NCBI GenBank assembly: GCA_946480685.1
Contig: CAMLLI010000262.1
Coordinates: 1-6,558, forward strand
Length of the DNA: 6,558 bases
Direction: 5' to 3'
Source: an uncultured Flammeovirgaceae bacterium
Lineage (GTDB): Bacteria; Bacteroidota; Bacteroidia; Cytophagales; Cyclobacteriaceae
The notes under the pieces are model-generated. The model had not been told where the DNA came from. It did no database searches and saw nothing but the letters and a program-made list of their open reading frames with translations. Each line of letters starts with the position of its first letter. The stretch's first letter is position 1. A program made the position numbers and the translations under genes. Shown one piece after another: positions 1-6,186 of this stretch.

Positions 1-489
1 GGTATGAGTGCAGCGATTGCTGAAGTGTTAGGAAATGAAAGAAGAGTTCATCTCTTTGACAGCTTTGAAGGACTACCTCCAGCAAAGGAGATTGACGGTA
101 AGGCAGCAATCGCATGGCAACAGAATACAAATTCCCCTGGGTATTACGACAATTGTACAGCGGAAGAGTCGTATGCACATGCAGCCATGAATCTTGCCGG
201 ACATAAACATTATAAAACATATCGCGGGTGGTTCGAAAATACATTACCAACATACGATAAGCGTCCTATCGGTATACTTCGTCTTGACGGAGACTGGTAT
301 GACTCCATTAAGACTTGTCTCGATAATTTATTCCCGCATGTTGTGCCAGGCGGAATAATTATTCTGGATGATTACTATACATGGGATGGCTGCGCACGTG
401 CTGTACACGACTATCTCTCAGTTACGCATACGCCCAGCAGAGTATATCAATGGCGAAATACAATTGGCTATATAATTAAGAAGAATTGA
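1..489 (+). CDS. TylF/MycF-family sugar O-methyltransferase (5' partial)
   Basis: This is the C-terminal 162 residues of a SAM-dependent O-methyltransferase of the macrocin O-methyltransferase (TylF/MycF) family, cytoplasmic enzymes that methylate sugar hydroxyls and usually need a divalent metal. The frame is open from base 1. The ATG at 4 is read as internal, because Gly-Met-Ser followed by the 'HLFDSFEGLPPA' segment (about residues 17-28) is a mid-protein landmark of the family, not an N-terminus. Family members run about 220-270 residues, so some 60-100 residues should lie upstream, including the SAM-binding glycine motif. Visible landmarks are DSFEGLP, the 'RLDGDWYDS' segment with Asp96 and Asp98, and 'LDDYYTWDGCARAV' with Asp123-Asp124, the likely metal ligands. 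The TGA stop overlaps the TTG start of the next gene. Because the neighbours are glycosyltransferases, the likely substrate is a sugar of a surface glycan rather than a macrolide. The exact sugar and position are unknown. Confidence 0.85.
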   Translation, partial: GMSAAIAEVLGNERRVHLFDSFEGLPPAKEIDGKAAIAWQQNTNSPGYYDNCTAEESYAHAAMNLAGHKHYKTYRGWFENTLPTYDKRPIGILRLDGDWYDSIKTCLDNLFPHVVPGGIIILDDYYTWDGCARAVHDYLSVTHTPSRVYQWRNTIGYIIKKN

Positions 490-1217
490 GCGCACTGTAT
501 ATACATACTGAAAATGTTCATAACCTAACCGCCCCGCGGGAGGTAGCACCATTGATAATGGAATTGATAGGCCCAACAAGTATACTCGATGTTGGCTGCG
601 GTATAGGTACATGGCTCAAGGCATTTGAACAGCTTGGAATAACTGACTATTGCGGAGTAGACGGAAGTTATGTTAATAGAAACCTGCTACAGATTCCCCA
701 GAATAAATTTCATCCCCAGGATCTTCGGCAGGAATGGAGTCTGAACCGAAAATTCGAGCTTGTTATTTCGCTTGAAGTAGCAGAGCACCTGGACGAACAA
801 TTTGCGGAGCACTTTGTTAATACGTTGGTCAGACATGGTGACGTTATAATTTTTTCGGCCGCCATCCCGAAGCAGGGCGGGCAAAATCATGTAAACGAAC
901 AATGGCTGTCGTTCTGGAAGAATAAATTTGATACTGTAAAGTATACATTGTACGATGTACTTCGTCCGATGATATGGACAAATTCGAAAGTTGATGTATG
1001 GTATAAACAGAATATGGTTGTTTTCTGTAAAGAAGGTCATCCGTTAAATGAAAAACTTAAGCCGCTCTCTTCCGGGTATGTAGATGTTGTGCATCCGGAC
1101 CTGTTTAGCTTCTATCGATATCAGGCAGAACGTGCTGAACTTTATGAACAGGGTCAACTTGGGTTGAAGTCAGCGTTTAATGCCCTGGCCAAAGCGCTTG
1201 TAAATAAACTACGATAG
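486..1217 (+). CDS. Class I SAM-dependent methyltransferase of a polysaccharide cluster
   Basis: The product is a 243-residue soluble methyltransferase with a Rossmann-type SAM site. The glycine-rich motif I 'ILDVGCGIGTW' lies at residues 33-43, the acidic residue ending strand beta-2 is Asp59 in 'GVDGS', and 'LVISLEVAEHL' is the motif around the post-beta-4 loop. 'GGQNHVNEQWLSFWKNKF' follows, a segment common in methyltransferases of sugar clusters. The start is set at TTG 486, which overlaps the preceding TGA as TTGA. The first in-frame ATG (558, residue 25) would remove 'ENVHNLTAPREVAPLI', a conserved-looking lead-in helix just before motif I, so it is less likely. The bases before TTG (AAGAAG) are purine-rich but not a strong ribosome site, so translation is probably coupled to the upstream gene. 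It is unlike the TylF-type gene before it, so the locus holds two different methylation activities. The substrate (sugar hydroxyl, chain-terminal sugar or other) cannot be read from sequence. Confidence 0.82.
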   Translation: MSALYIHTENVHNLTAPREVAPLIMELIGPTSILDVGCGIGTWLKAFEQLGITDYCGVDGSYVNRNLLQIPQNKFHPQDLRQEWSLNRKFELVISLEVAEHLDEQFAEHFVNTLVRHGDVIIFSAAIPKQGGQNHVNEQWLSFWKNKFDTVKYTLYDVLRPMIWTNSKVDVWYKQNMVVFCKEGHPLNEKLKPLSSGYVDVVHPDLFSFYRYQAERAELYEQGQLGLKSAFNALAKALVNKLR

Positions 1218-1221
1218 CTGC

Positions 1222-2223
1222 ATGCCTGCCATCTCCGTAATCATGCCCGTGTATAATACGCAGCAATATGTATACGAAAGTATAGCGAGCGTATTAGCAC
1301 AGAGCTTTGGGGATTTTGAGTTTCTGATATTCAATGATGGATCAACCGATAAATCTTCGGAGATAATTCGCTCGTTTAAAGACCCACGCATTCTTTTTAC
1401 CGACTTTGATTATAATCAGGGATACGTGGCGTTGCTCAATGCAGGAATAAAAAAAGCAACAGGTAAATATATAGCCCGGATGGATGCAGATGACATTTCG
1501 CACCCGAACCGGTTCCAGAGCCAGTATAATTTCCTGGAGCAACATCCTCAATATATAGTATGCGGAACTTTGTTCAGTATAATTGGTGGGCGCGACCGGG
1601 TGGAACTTCCGCTGGATGATGAAGAGATAAAGTTGAAAATGCTATATATCACACCCTTCTGTCATCCTTCTGTAATGATGCGGACAGCGACACTGCGTGA
1701 TAAAGAGATATACTACGATGCCGACTACATGCCCGCTGAGGATCATGAACTATGGGGCCGACTTGCTTCGTATGGTAAACTTGCAAATCTTCCGGATACG
1801 CTTTTAAATTATCGCGTGCATGATAATAACATCAGCCTGAAAAAAAGAAGCCCGAAGCAAAATCAAACCTTATATCAGTCCAGGCTAAACTATATTACCT
1901 GGTTCTTTAAAAATACCGCACTTGCAACAGCAGACTTCACGTTACTTCATACATTATTTTTTAAAGAAACTGATTTTAGTTACCATGAATTACTCATGTG
2001 CGGTGAGCTGATTGAACGTATCATTGATAAACGTGCTACATATCCGGCACCGGCCGGAAAAGTTTATAGTGTGCTGGCGGAGAAATTTTTCTACAGATGT
2101 ACTACTTCTACTAGTATAGGACTGAAATCTTTTTTGCTGGCAAATAAATTTGATTTTGTAAATTCATCAAGAGTGGCCCAACTCAAACTATTGTTAAAAG
2201 CGTTGATAAAGTATAAGAAATGA
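1222..2223 (+). CDS. Family 2 glycosyltransferase (GT2-A)
   Basis: This 333-residue GT-A-fold inverting glycosyltransferase should transfer one sugar from a nucleotide-sugar donor to a lipid-linked acceptor on the cytoplasmic side. The N-terminal catalytic domain (about 1-205) has 'SVIMPVYN' (5-12), 'FNDGSTD' (37-43) with nucleotide-binding Asp39, the metal-binding DXD as 'MDADD' (87-91), and 'AEDHELW' (172-178), where Asp174 is the expected catalytic base. 'YRVHDNNIS' (197-205) closes the domain. The remaining roughly 125 residues form a C-terminal part I cannot assign. It holds 'FYRCTTST' around Cys293 and ends in a basic Lys-rich tail. There is no transmembrane segment. ATG 1222 lies 4 bases after the previous stop, and the methionine directly precedes the family's N-terminal strand, so the start is secure. 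The protein is a full-length paralogue of the gene at 4220-5230. By my hand count 130 of the first 205 residues match, with no gaps. Donor and linkage are unknown. Confidence 0.92.
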   Translation: MPAISVIMPVYNTQQYVYESIASVLAQSFGDFEFLIFNDGSTDKSSEIIRSFKDPRILFTDFDYNQGYVALLNAGIKKATGKYIARMDADDISHPNRFQSQYNFLEQHPQYIVCGTLFSIIGGRDRVELPLDDEEIKLKMLYITPFCHPSVMMRTATLRDKEIYYDADYMPAEDHELWGRLASYGKLANLPDTLLNYRVHDNNISLKKRSPKQNQTLYQSRLNYITWFFKNTALATADFTLLHTLFFKETDFSYHELLMCGELIERIIDKRATYPAPAGKVYSVLAEKFFYRCTTSTSIGLKSFLLANKFDFVNSSRVAQLKLLLKALIKYKK

Positions 2224-2255
2224 ATTAGAAGAAACTTAAAACATTTTTGTCAGTT

Positions 2256-4094
2256 ATGTGCGGAATTCTGGGAGGAATTGGGAAATTTGATAAGCACGTT
2301 TTTGAAATAAGTTTGCACCGGCTTGCACATCGGGGCCCAGATGGCTATGGATTGTGGGAAGATTCCGATAGCAACGTCTTGTTTGGACATCGAAGGTTAT
2401 CCATCCTGGAGTTAAGTGACCTGGGTAAACAGCCCATGACTGATGGCGAACTCACCATAATCTTTAATGGCGAGATATATAATTATAAGGAGATAAAAAA
2501 AATCCTGGAAGCCAACGGACATCACTTTCTCTCCAACTGCGATACTGAAGTTATACTGAAAGCCTACAGACAGTGGGGACATCGCTGCCTGGAGCGGTTT
2601 AATGGTATGTGGGCGTTTGCTATATGGGACAGCAAGCAAAAGAACTTGTTCCTCGCCAGAGACCGCTTCGGAGTTAAGCCTCTTTTTTATGCGTACACAC
2701 GGGGAGGTTTTATTTTCGGATCTGAGATGAAGGCACTCGCACCTCTGCTGGACGAGATAGCCATGAGTAACGATTTCAACTGGTGTCAGCAGAATATATA
2801 TGAATATGAAAATACATCTAAATCCCTTCTGAAAGATATTTGCAGATTTCCTGCAGGCCATTATGCCTACCTGAATCCTGACAATGCAACTATAAAATTG
2901 CAGCGTTATTGGAACACACTCGAAAATATAGGTACGGTAAAAGAAAATTATAAAGAACAGGTTGAATGCTTCAGAGAACTGTTTTTTGATTCTTGTAAAA
3001 TCAGAATGCGATCAGATGTAAAGATTGGTACTGCGTTAAGTGGAGGTCTTGATTCAAGTTCAGTGGCAGCAGCGATGCACTACCTTGGTACAAATGGCTT
3101 TGTAGATCACGATCAGAGTGACTGGCAAAATGCATTTGTAGCCACCTTTACCGGTACTGAATTGGACGAAAAGGAGTATGCCAATACAGTCGTGCAATCT
3201 CTGAATTTGAAAGGTCACTTCTATGAAATTGACGCAACAAAAGGTATTGAGACGTTAAGTGATTATCTCTGGTATTTTGAAGAATTATTCCTTACCAGTC
3301 CAATACCCATGGTAGAGATATACAAGGCTATAAAAGCAAACGGTGTTTCCGTTAGTCTCGATGGACATGGAGCAGATGAACTGCTGGCTGGTTATGGCAC
3401 TACTATATTTAACGCAGTAAAGGACTCTCCATTTGATATACCCGGCATAAACGAGATAGCAACCACCTATAAGCAATTACGAGGCACAGACAGAAGCAAT
3501 TTTACCGTTGTTATAGATGGGTTTGCCGGAAGAAAAAATATGTTGAAATTTTACCTCTCTAAATTTCTGAAGTTCAATGAAGAGCATGATCACCTGGTGA
3601 AGGAACTTGGATACTTCAATGCAGCGCTTTATAAAGAATTCCATTTTTATATTTTGCCGACCTTACTTCGTAACTATGACCGATACTCCATGACTGCAGG
3701 AGTAGAGGTACGCATGCCATTTATGGACTACAGATTAGTGACATACTGCTTTTCATTACCGTGGCAAAGTAAACTGAGAAACGGATTTACAAAGGCGATT
3801 CTGCGTGATGCAATACAGCCGTTTTTGTCAGAGAAAGTTGTGCGTAGAAAATTGAAAACCGGTTTTGGAACTCCTTTCACAAATTGGTTCCTTGGACCTT
3901 GGAAGGAGTTTGTTAAGGATACGATCAACTCGGATTCGTTTCGCAATTCGAGCGTAGTAAATGCTGCAAGTGTTAAGCGAAAAGTTGATCAATTTTATGC
4001 AACACCGAATCCCACATTCGAAGCGGGACATGTAGTATGGAGTGAACTAATGCCTTTCTTTTGGGAAACCGCATTTTATAAAAATTTAGGATGA
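2256..4094 (+). CDS. asnB: Asparagine-synthase-like glutamine amidotransferase
   Basis: The 612-residue protein has the full AsnB layout. The N-terminal class II glutaminase domain releases ammonia from glutamine, and the C-terminal ATP-pyrophosphatase domain activates a carboxylate as an acyl-AMP and amidates it. The start is ATG 2256, not TTG 2247, because the nucleophile must be Cys2 exposed by methionine removal ('MCGILGG'). Glutaminase landmarks are HRGPDG (25-30), Arg47 in 'GHRRLSI', NGEIYNY (71-77), Asp96 in 'NCDTE' and RDRFGVKPLFY (135-145). Synthetase landmarks are the PP-loop SGGLDSS (262-268), DGHGADELLAGY from 369, 'LRNYDRYSM', 'GVEVRMPFMD' and 'KTGFGTPF'. All key residues appear intact and the length is normal. 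Homologues in O-antigen loci (for example WbpS of Pseudomonas aeruginosa, WbtH of Francisella) are linked to uronamide formation. I infer a similar sugar-acid amidation here because it sits between two glycosyltransferases. True asparagine synthesis remains possible. A 32-base gap precedes it. Confidence 0.93.
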   Translation: MCGILGGIGKFDKHVFEISLHRLAHRGPDGYGLWEDSDSNVLFGHRRLSILELSDLGKQPMTDGELTIIFNGEIYNYKEIKKILEANGHHFLSNCDTEVILKAYRQWGHRCLERFNGMWAFAIWDSKQKNLFLARDRFGVKPLFYAYTRGGFIFGSEMKALAPLLDEIAMSNDFNWCQQNIYEYENTSKSLLKDICRFPAGHYAYLNPDNATIKLQRYWNTLENIGTVKENYKEQVECFRELFFDSCKIRMRSDVKIGTALSGGLDSSSVAAAMHYLGTNGFVDHDQSDWQNAFVATFTGTELDEKEYANTVVQSLNLKGHFYEIDATKGIETLSDYLWYFEELFLTSPIPMVEIYKAIKANGVSVSLDGHGADELLAGYGTTIFNAVKDSPFDIPGINEIATTYKQLRGTDRSNFTVVIDGFAGRKNMLKFYLSKFLKFNEEHDHLVKELGYFNAALYKEFHFYILPTLLRNYDRYSMTAGVEVRMPFMDYRLVTYCFSLPWQSKLRNGFTKAILRDAIQPFLSEKVVRRKLKTGFGTPFTNWFLGPWKEFVKDTINSDSFRNSSVVNAASVKRKVDQFYATPNPTFEAGHVVWSELMPFFWETAFYKNLG

Positions 4095-4218
4095 CAAAAC
4101 GAAGAAGATAATATTTTACACGCCCAAACCAATGATTCGAAAATTTGAAAAAAAGTATAGGCCTTACACTATAACATCAACAGACGGATTTCTTAACGGA
4201 ACCTTGAAGCTTGCATAG
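4091..4218 (+). pseudogene. Frameshifted remnant of a small or truncated gene
   Basis: An ATG at 4091 overlaps the asnB stop as ATGA, the classic arrangement of a coupled downstream gene, but its frame stops after six codons (TAA at 4109-4111). One frame over, the sequence is open from 4090 to a TAG at 4216-4218 and reads like real protein: 'KKIIFYTPKPMIRKFEKKYR' then 'PYTITSTDGFLNGTLKLA'. One extra A in the A4 run at 4096-4099 would join the ATG to this frame, giving about 42 residues beginning Met-Thr-Lys-Thr-Lys-Lys. 'KKIIFYTPKP' has the look of a first beta strand of a Rossmann-like enzyme, which suggests the N-terminus of a lost gene, perhaps a glycosyltransferase, with the rest deleted. 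I do not recognise the family. Alternatives are a genuine 28-residue peptide from ATG 4132, a sequencing indel, or non-coding spacer that is open by chance. It ends one base before the ATG of GT2-B. Confidence 0.42.
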
Positions 4219-4219
4219 C

Positions 4220-5230
4220 ATGCCTGTTATTTCAGTCATAATGCCAGTTTACAATGCCGCGCTTTACCTTCGTCAAGCAATTGATAGTATTTTATCGCAG
4301 CATTTTCAGGACTTTGAGCTACTCATATTTAATGATGGTTCGACAGACGGCTCAAAGGAAATCATTCAATCCTTTAATGATCCCAGAATTCATTTAATTG
4401 ATTTCGAAAGTAATCAAGGATATGTAGTGTTGCTTAACTTGGGATTGCAAAAAGCCCGGGGAAAGTATATAGCACGAATGGACGCTGATGACATTGCTCA
4501 TCCGGAAAGATTTCAAAAGCAGTATGAGTTTCTTGAGCAGAATCCGGAGTATATTCTGTGCGGAACCAATTTTAGAATTGTAGATGGATCGCAGATCGTA
4601 AAGCTTCCTTCCGAAGATGAAGAAATTAAACTAAAACTTCTTTACATCAATGCATTTTGTCATCCGTCCGTCATGTTTCGTGCAAGCACAATTCGAGAGG
4701 AAAGGATTCTTTACAGCCACGAGCATATGCCTTTTGAAGACTATGAACTGTGGACCAGAATTTCTGAACTTGGTAAACTCAAAAATGTACAAGAGGTCTT
4801 GTTATACTATCGTATACATGACAACAATGTCAGTTTAAAAAAACGCACAGAAGTTCAGCAAGAACTTAAGCGTAAAACTCAGATTGACTATATAAAAAAG
4901 TTTTTCAGGAACCTGGAATTTAAACACTCTGAAGAACTGATACTCCATAAGCTGTTCTATAAAAATTCGGGTTTTACCCATGAAGAGCTGAAGTCGGTAG
5001 GAGAGCTGGTTCGTACGATTATAGATAAGCATGTAGTATATCCGGTATCTGCAAAAGCTGTGCACAATCTTTTGGTAAATATGTATTTTTATAGATGTAC
5101 AACGTCTACCCACATTGGTTTACACTCCTTTGTTTTTGCAAATCAGTTTAAACTTAAAGGGATATCAGTATTTCAGAATTTTAAACTTTTAATCAAGGCT
5201 ATATTTAAGTACAAGCCTGTTATTGAATAA
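4220..5230 (+). CDS. Family 2 glycosyltransferase (GT2-B), paralogue of GT2-A
   Basis: This is a 336-residue GT-A-fold glycosyltransferase with the same plan as GT2-A, collinear without gaps at least to Cys293. It has SVIMPVYN (5-12), Asp39 in 'FNDGSTD', DXD in 'MDADD' (87-91), 'FEDYELW' (172-178) with candidate base Asp174, 'YRIHDNNVS' (197-205) and 'FYRCTTST' (290-297) in the unassigned C-terminal part. ATG 4220 is preferred over the in-frame TTG at 4211, because it aligns exactly with the start of GT2-A (MPVIS against MPAIS). It follows the remnant frame's TAG by one base. Differences from GT2-A gather at residues 13-30 and 153-172, near the acceptor side of GT2 enzymes, so the pair probably share a donor type but may differ in acceptor or linkage. 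That is inference. The divergence, about 63% amino-acid identity over the first 205 residues by hand count, argues against a very recent copy. Its stop lies 10 bases before the preferred start of the next gene. Confidence 0.92.
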   Translation: MPVISVIMPVYNAALYLRQAIDSILSQHFQDFELLIFNDGSTDGSKEIIQSFNDPRIHLIDFESNQGYVVLLNLGLQKARGKYIARMDADDIAHPERFQKQYEFLEQNPEYILCGTNFRIVDGSQIVKLPSEDEEIKLKLLYINAFCHPSVMFRASTIREERILYSHEHMPFEDYELWTRISELGKLKNVQEVLLYYRIHDNNVSLKKRTEVQQELKRKTQIDYIKKFFRNLEFKHSEELILHKLFYKNSGFTHEELKSVGELVRTIIDKHVVYPVSAKAVHNLLVNMYFYRCTTSTHIGLHSFVFANQFKLKGISVFQNFKLLIKAIFKYKPVIE

Positions 5231-5240
5231 GAGAAACTGC

Positions 5241-6182
5241 ATGGTGACGAATCAAATTATAAAAGTAGGTTTTTGTGTTTCATATGATTGGGAACTTCTT
5301 AAAAAGTCGATTCCAAAAATATATGAACATGCTGATGTAATTTGTCTGGCAATTGATAAAGACCGGAAGTCGTGGGCTGGCAACGTTTATGATTTTGACA
5401 ATGATGCTTTCTATAGCTTTGTTTCTTCCATCGATCCTCAACGGAAAATCATACTCTATGAGGATTGTTTTTCACTGCCCGAATTGAATGCACGCCAAAA
5501 TTGTAATCGTCATCGAATGTTGATCGCGGAAAAACTGGGAAAGGGCGGATGGCACATCCAGATTGATAGTGATGAGTATTTTGTAGACTTCGGTTCTTTT
5601 GTAAAAGAGTTGAAGACAATCAACCCGAATCCAACCGGCAAAGAAAAACCTTTAAATGTTTGCGCTTATTGGGTTCCGCTTATAAAGAAGACAACGCAAG
5701 GATATATATATGTATCATTCCCTGATGCTATTCCTGAAACAGTTCCGGTTGCCACAACTTTTCCGGACTATAAACGAGCAAGACACAACGACCATTTTAA
5801 TCGCATAAGTCAGCATTATATTATTCATGAAACATGGGCACGATCAGAAAATGAGCTTTGGTTTAAAATAAATAATTGGGGACATGCGGCCGAAGAATTG
5901 CAAGAAAAACAAAAGAGGTTGGCATATTATAATTTGTGGAAAGCTTTAGATGAATATAACTTTCAATATATAGCGAACTTTCACCCCGCATTGGCAACCA
6001 CCTGGCCAACGTTAAGTTATTCTCCGGGAGAATCGGTTGAAGAGTTTATGAATAACTTTGTGGTTTCTAAACTTCCCTTGACAGGTTTTCAATTGTTTTT
6101 AAAGAATAACCGGAATGTTGCGCGGGTAAAATTCTATTGGGATATTCTCGTATCAAAAATTGCTTCGAAGCAAAAGAATTAA
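5241..6182 (+). CDS. Putative atypical GT-A-like glycosyltransferase
   Basis: The product is 313 residues from ATG 5241. A TTG at 5223, overlapping the previous stop, would add six residues, but the ATG is a better codon and sits just before the first strand ('IIKVGFCVSY', 6-15). The protein lacks the usual GT2 opening 'PVYN/NDGS'. It instead has 'ADVICLAIDKDRKSWAGN' (31-48), 'ARQNCNRHRMLIAEKLG' (84-100) and then 'GWHIQIDSDEYF' (103-114), where Asp109-Ser-Asp111 is a plausible metal-binding DXD. A later 'HETWARSENELWFKINNWGH' segment resembles the region after the DXD in distant GT2-like proteins of sugar clusters. There is no signal peptide or membrane segment, so it is probably cytoplasmic. 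From fold-like features and context I infer a sugar transferase. The donor, the product and even catalytic activity are unproven. The gap to the next ATG is 4 bases, which suggests co-transcription with the acyltransferase. Confidence 0.68.
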   Translation: MVTNQIIKVGFCVSYDWELLKKSIPKIYEHADVICLAIDKDRKSWAGNVYDFDNDAFYSFVSSIDPQRKIILYEDCFSLPELNARQNCNRHRMLIAEKLGKGGWHIQIDSDEYFVDFGSFVKELKTINPNPTGKEKPLNVCAYWVPLIKKTTQGYIYVSFPDAIPETVPVATTFPDYKRARHNDHFNRISQHYIIHETWARSENELWFKINNWGHAAEELQEKQKRLAYYNLWKALDEYNFQYIANFHPALATTWPTLSYSPGESVEEFMNNFVVSKLPLTGFQLFLKNNRNVARVKFYWDILVSKIASKQKN

Positions 6183-6186
6183 ACAG

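Noticed and set aside
4..6. ATG at 4 as the true start of the first gene
   Set aside because: The sequence after it is mid-domain in the TylF family, the frame is open to base 1, and a start here would leave no SAM-binding region.
2247..2255. TTG at 2247 as the start of the amidotransferase
   Set aside because: It would put three residues before Met-Cys-Gly and bury the catalytic cysteine, which must be N-terminal after methionine removal.
2224..2255. Promoter or ribosome site in the gap before the amidotransferase
   Set aside because: The 32 bases are A/T-rich without a Shine-Dalgarno box or a recognisable promoter pair. They are best read as an intra-operon spacer.
2412..2861. 149-residue open frame on the minus strand, and similar ones at 687-1040 and 4835-5113
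   Set aside because: They lie wholly inside well-supported plus-strand genes, have no recognisable motifs and look like antisense shadows.
4211..4219. TTG at 4211 as the start of GT2-B
   Set aside because: The ATG at 4220 aligns exactly with the start of its paralogue, and the three extra residues have no counterpart there.
4095..4219. Promoter or terminator in the gap before GT2-B
   Set aside because: A TTTG at 4144-4147 could mimic a Bacteroidota -33 box, but no TAnnTTTG follows at the right distance. I see no GC-rich hairpin with a T-run.
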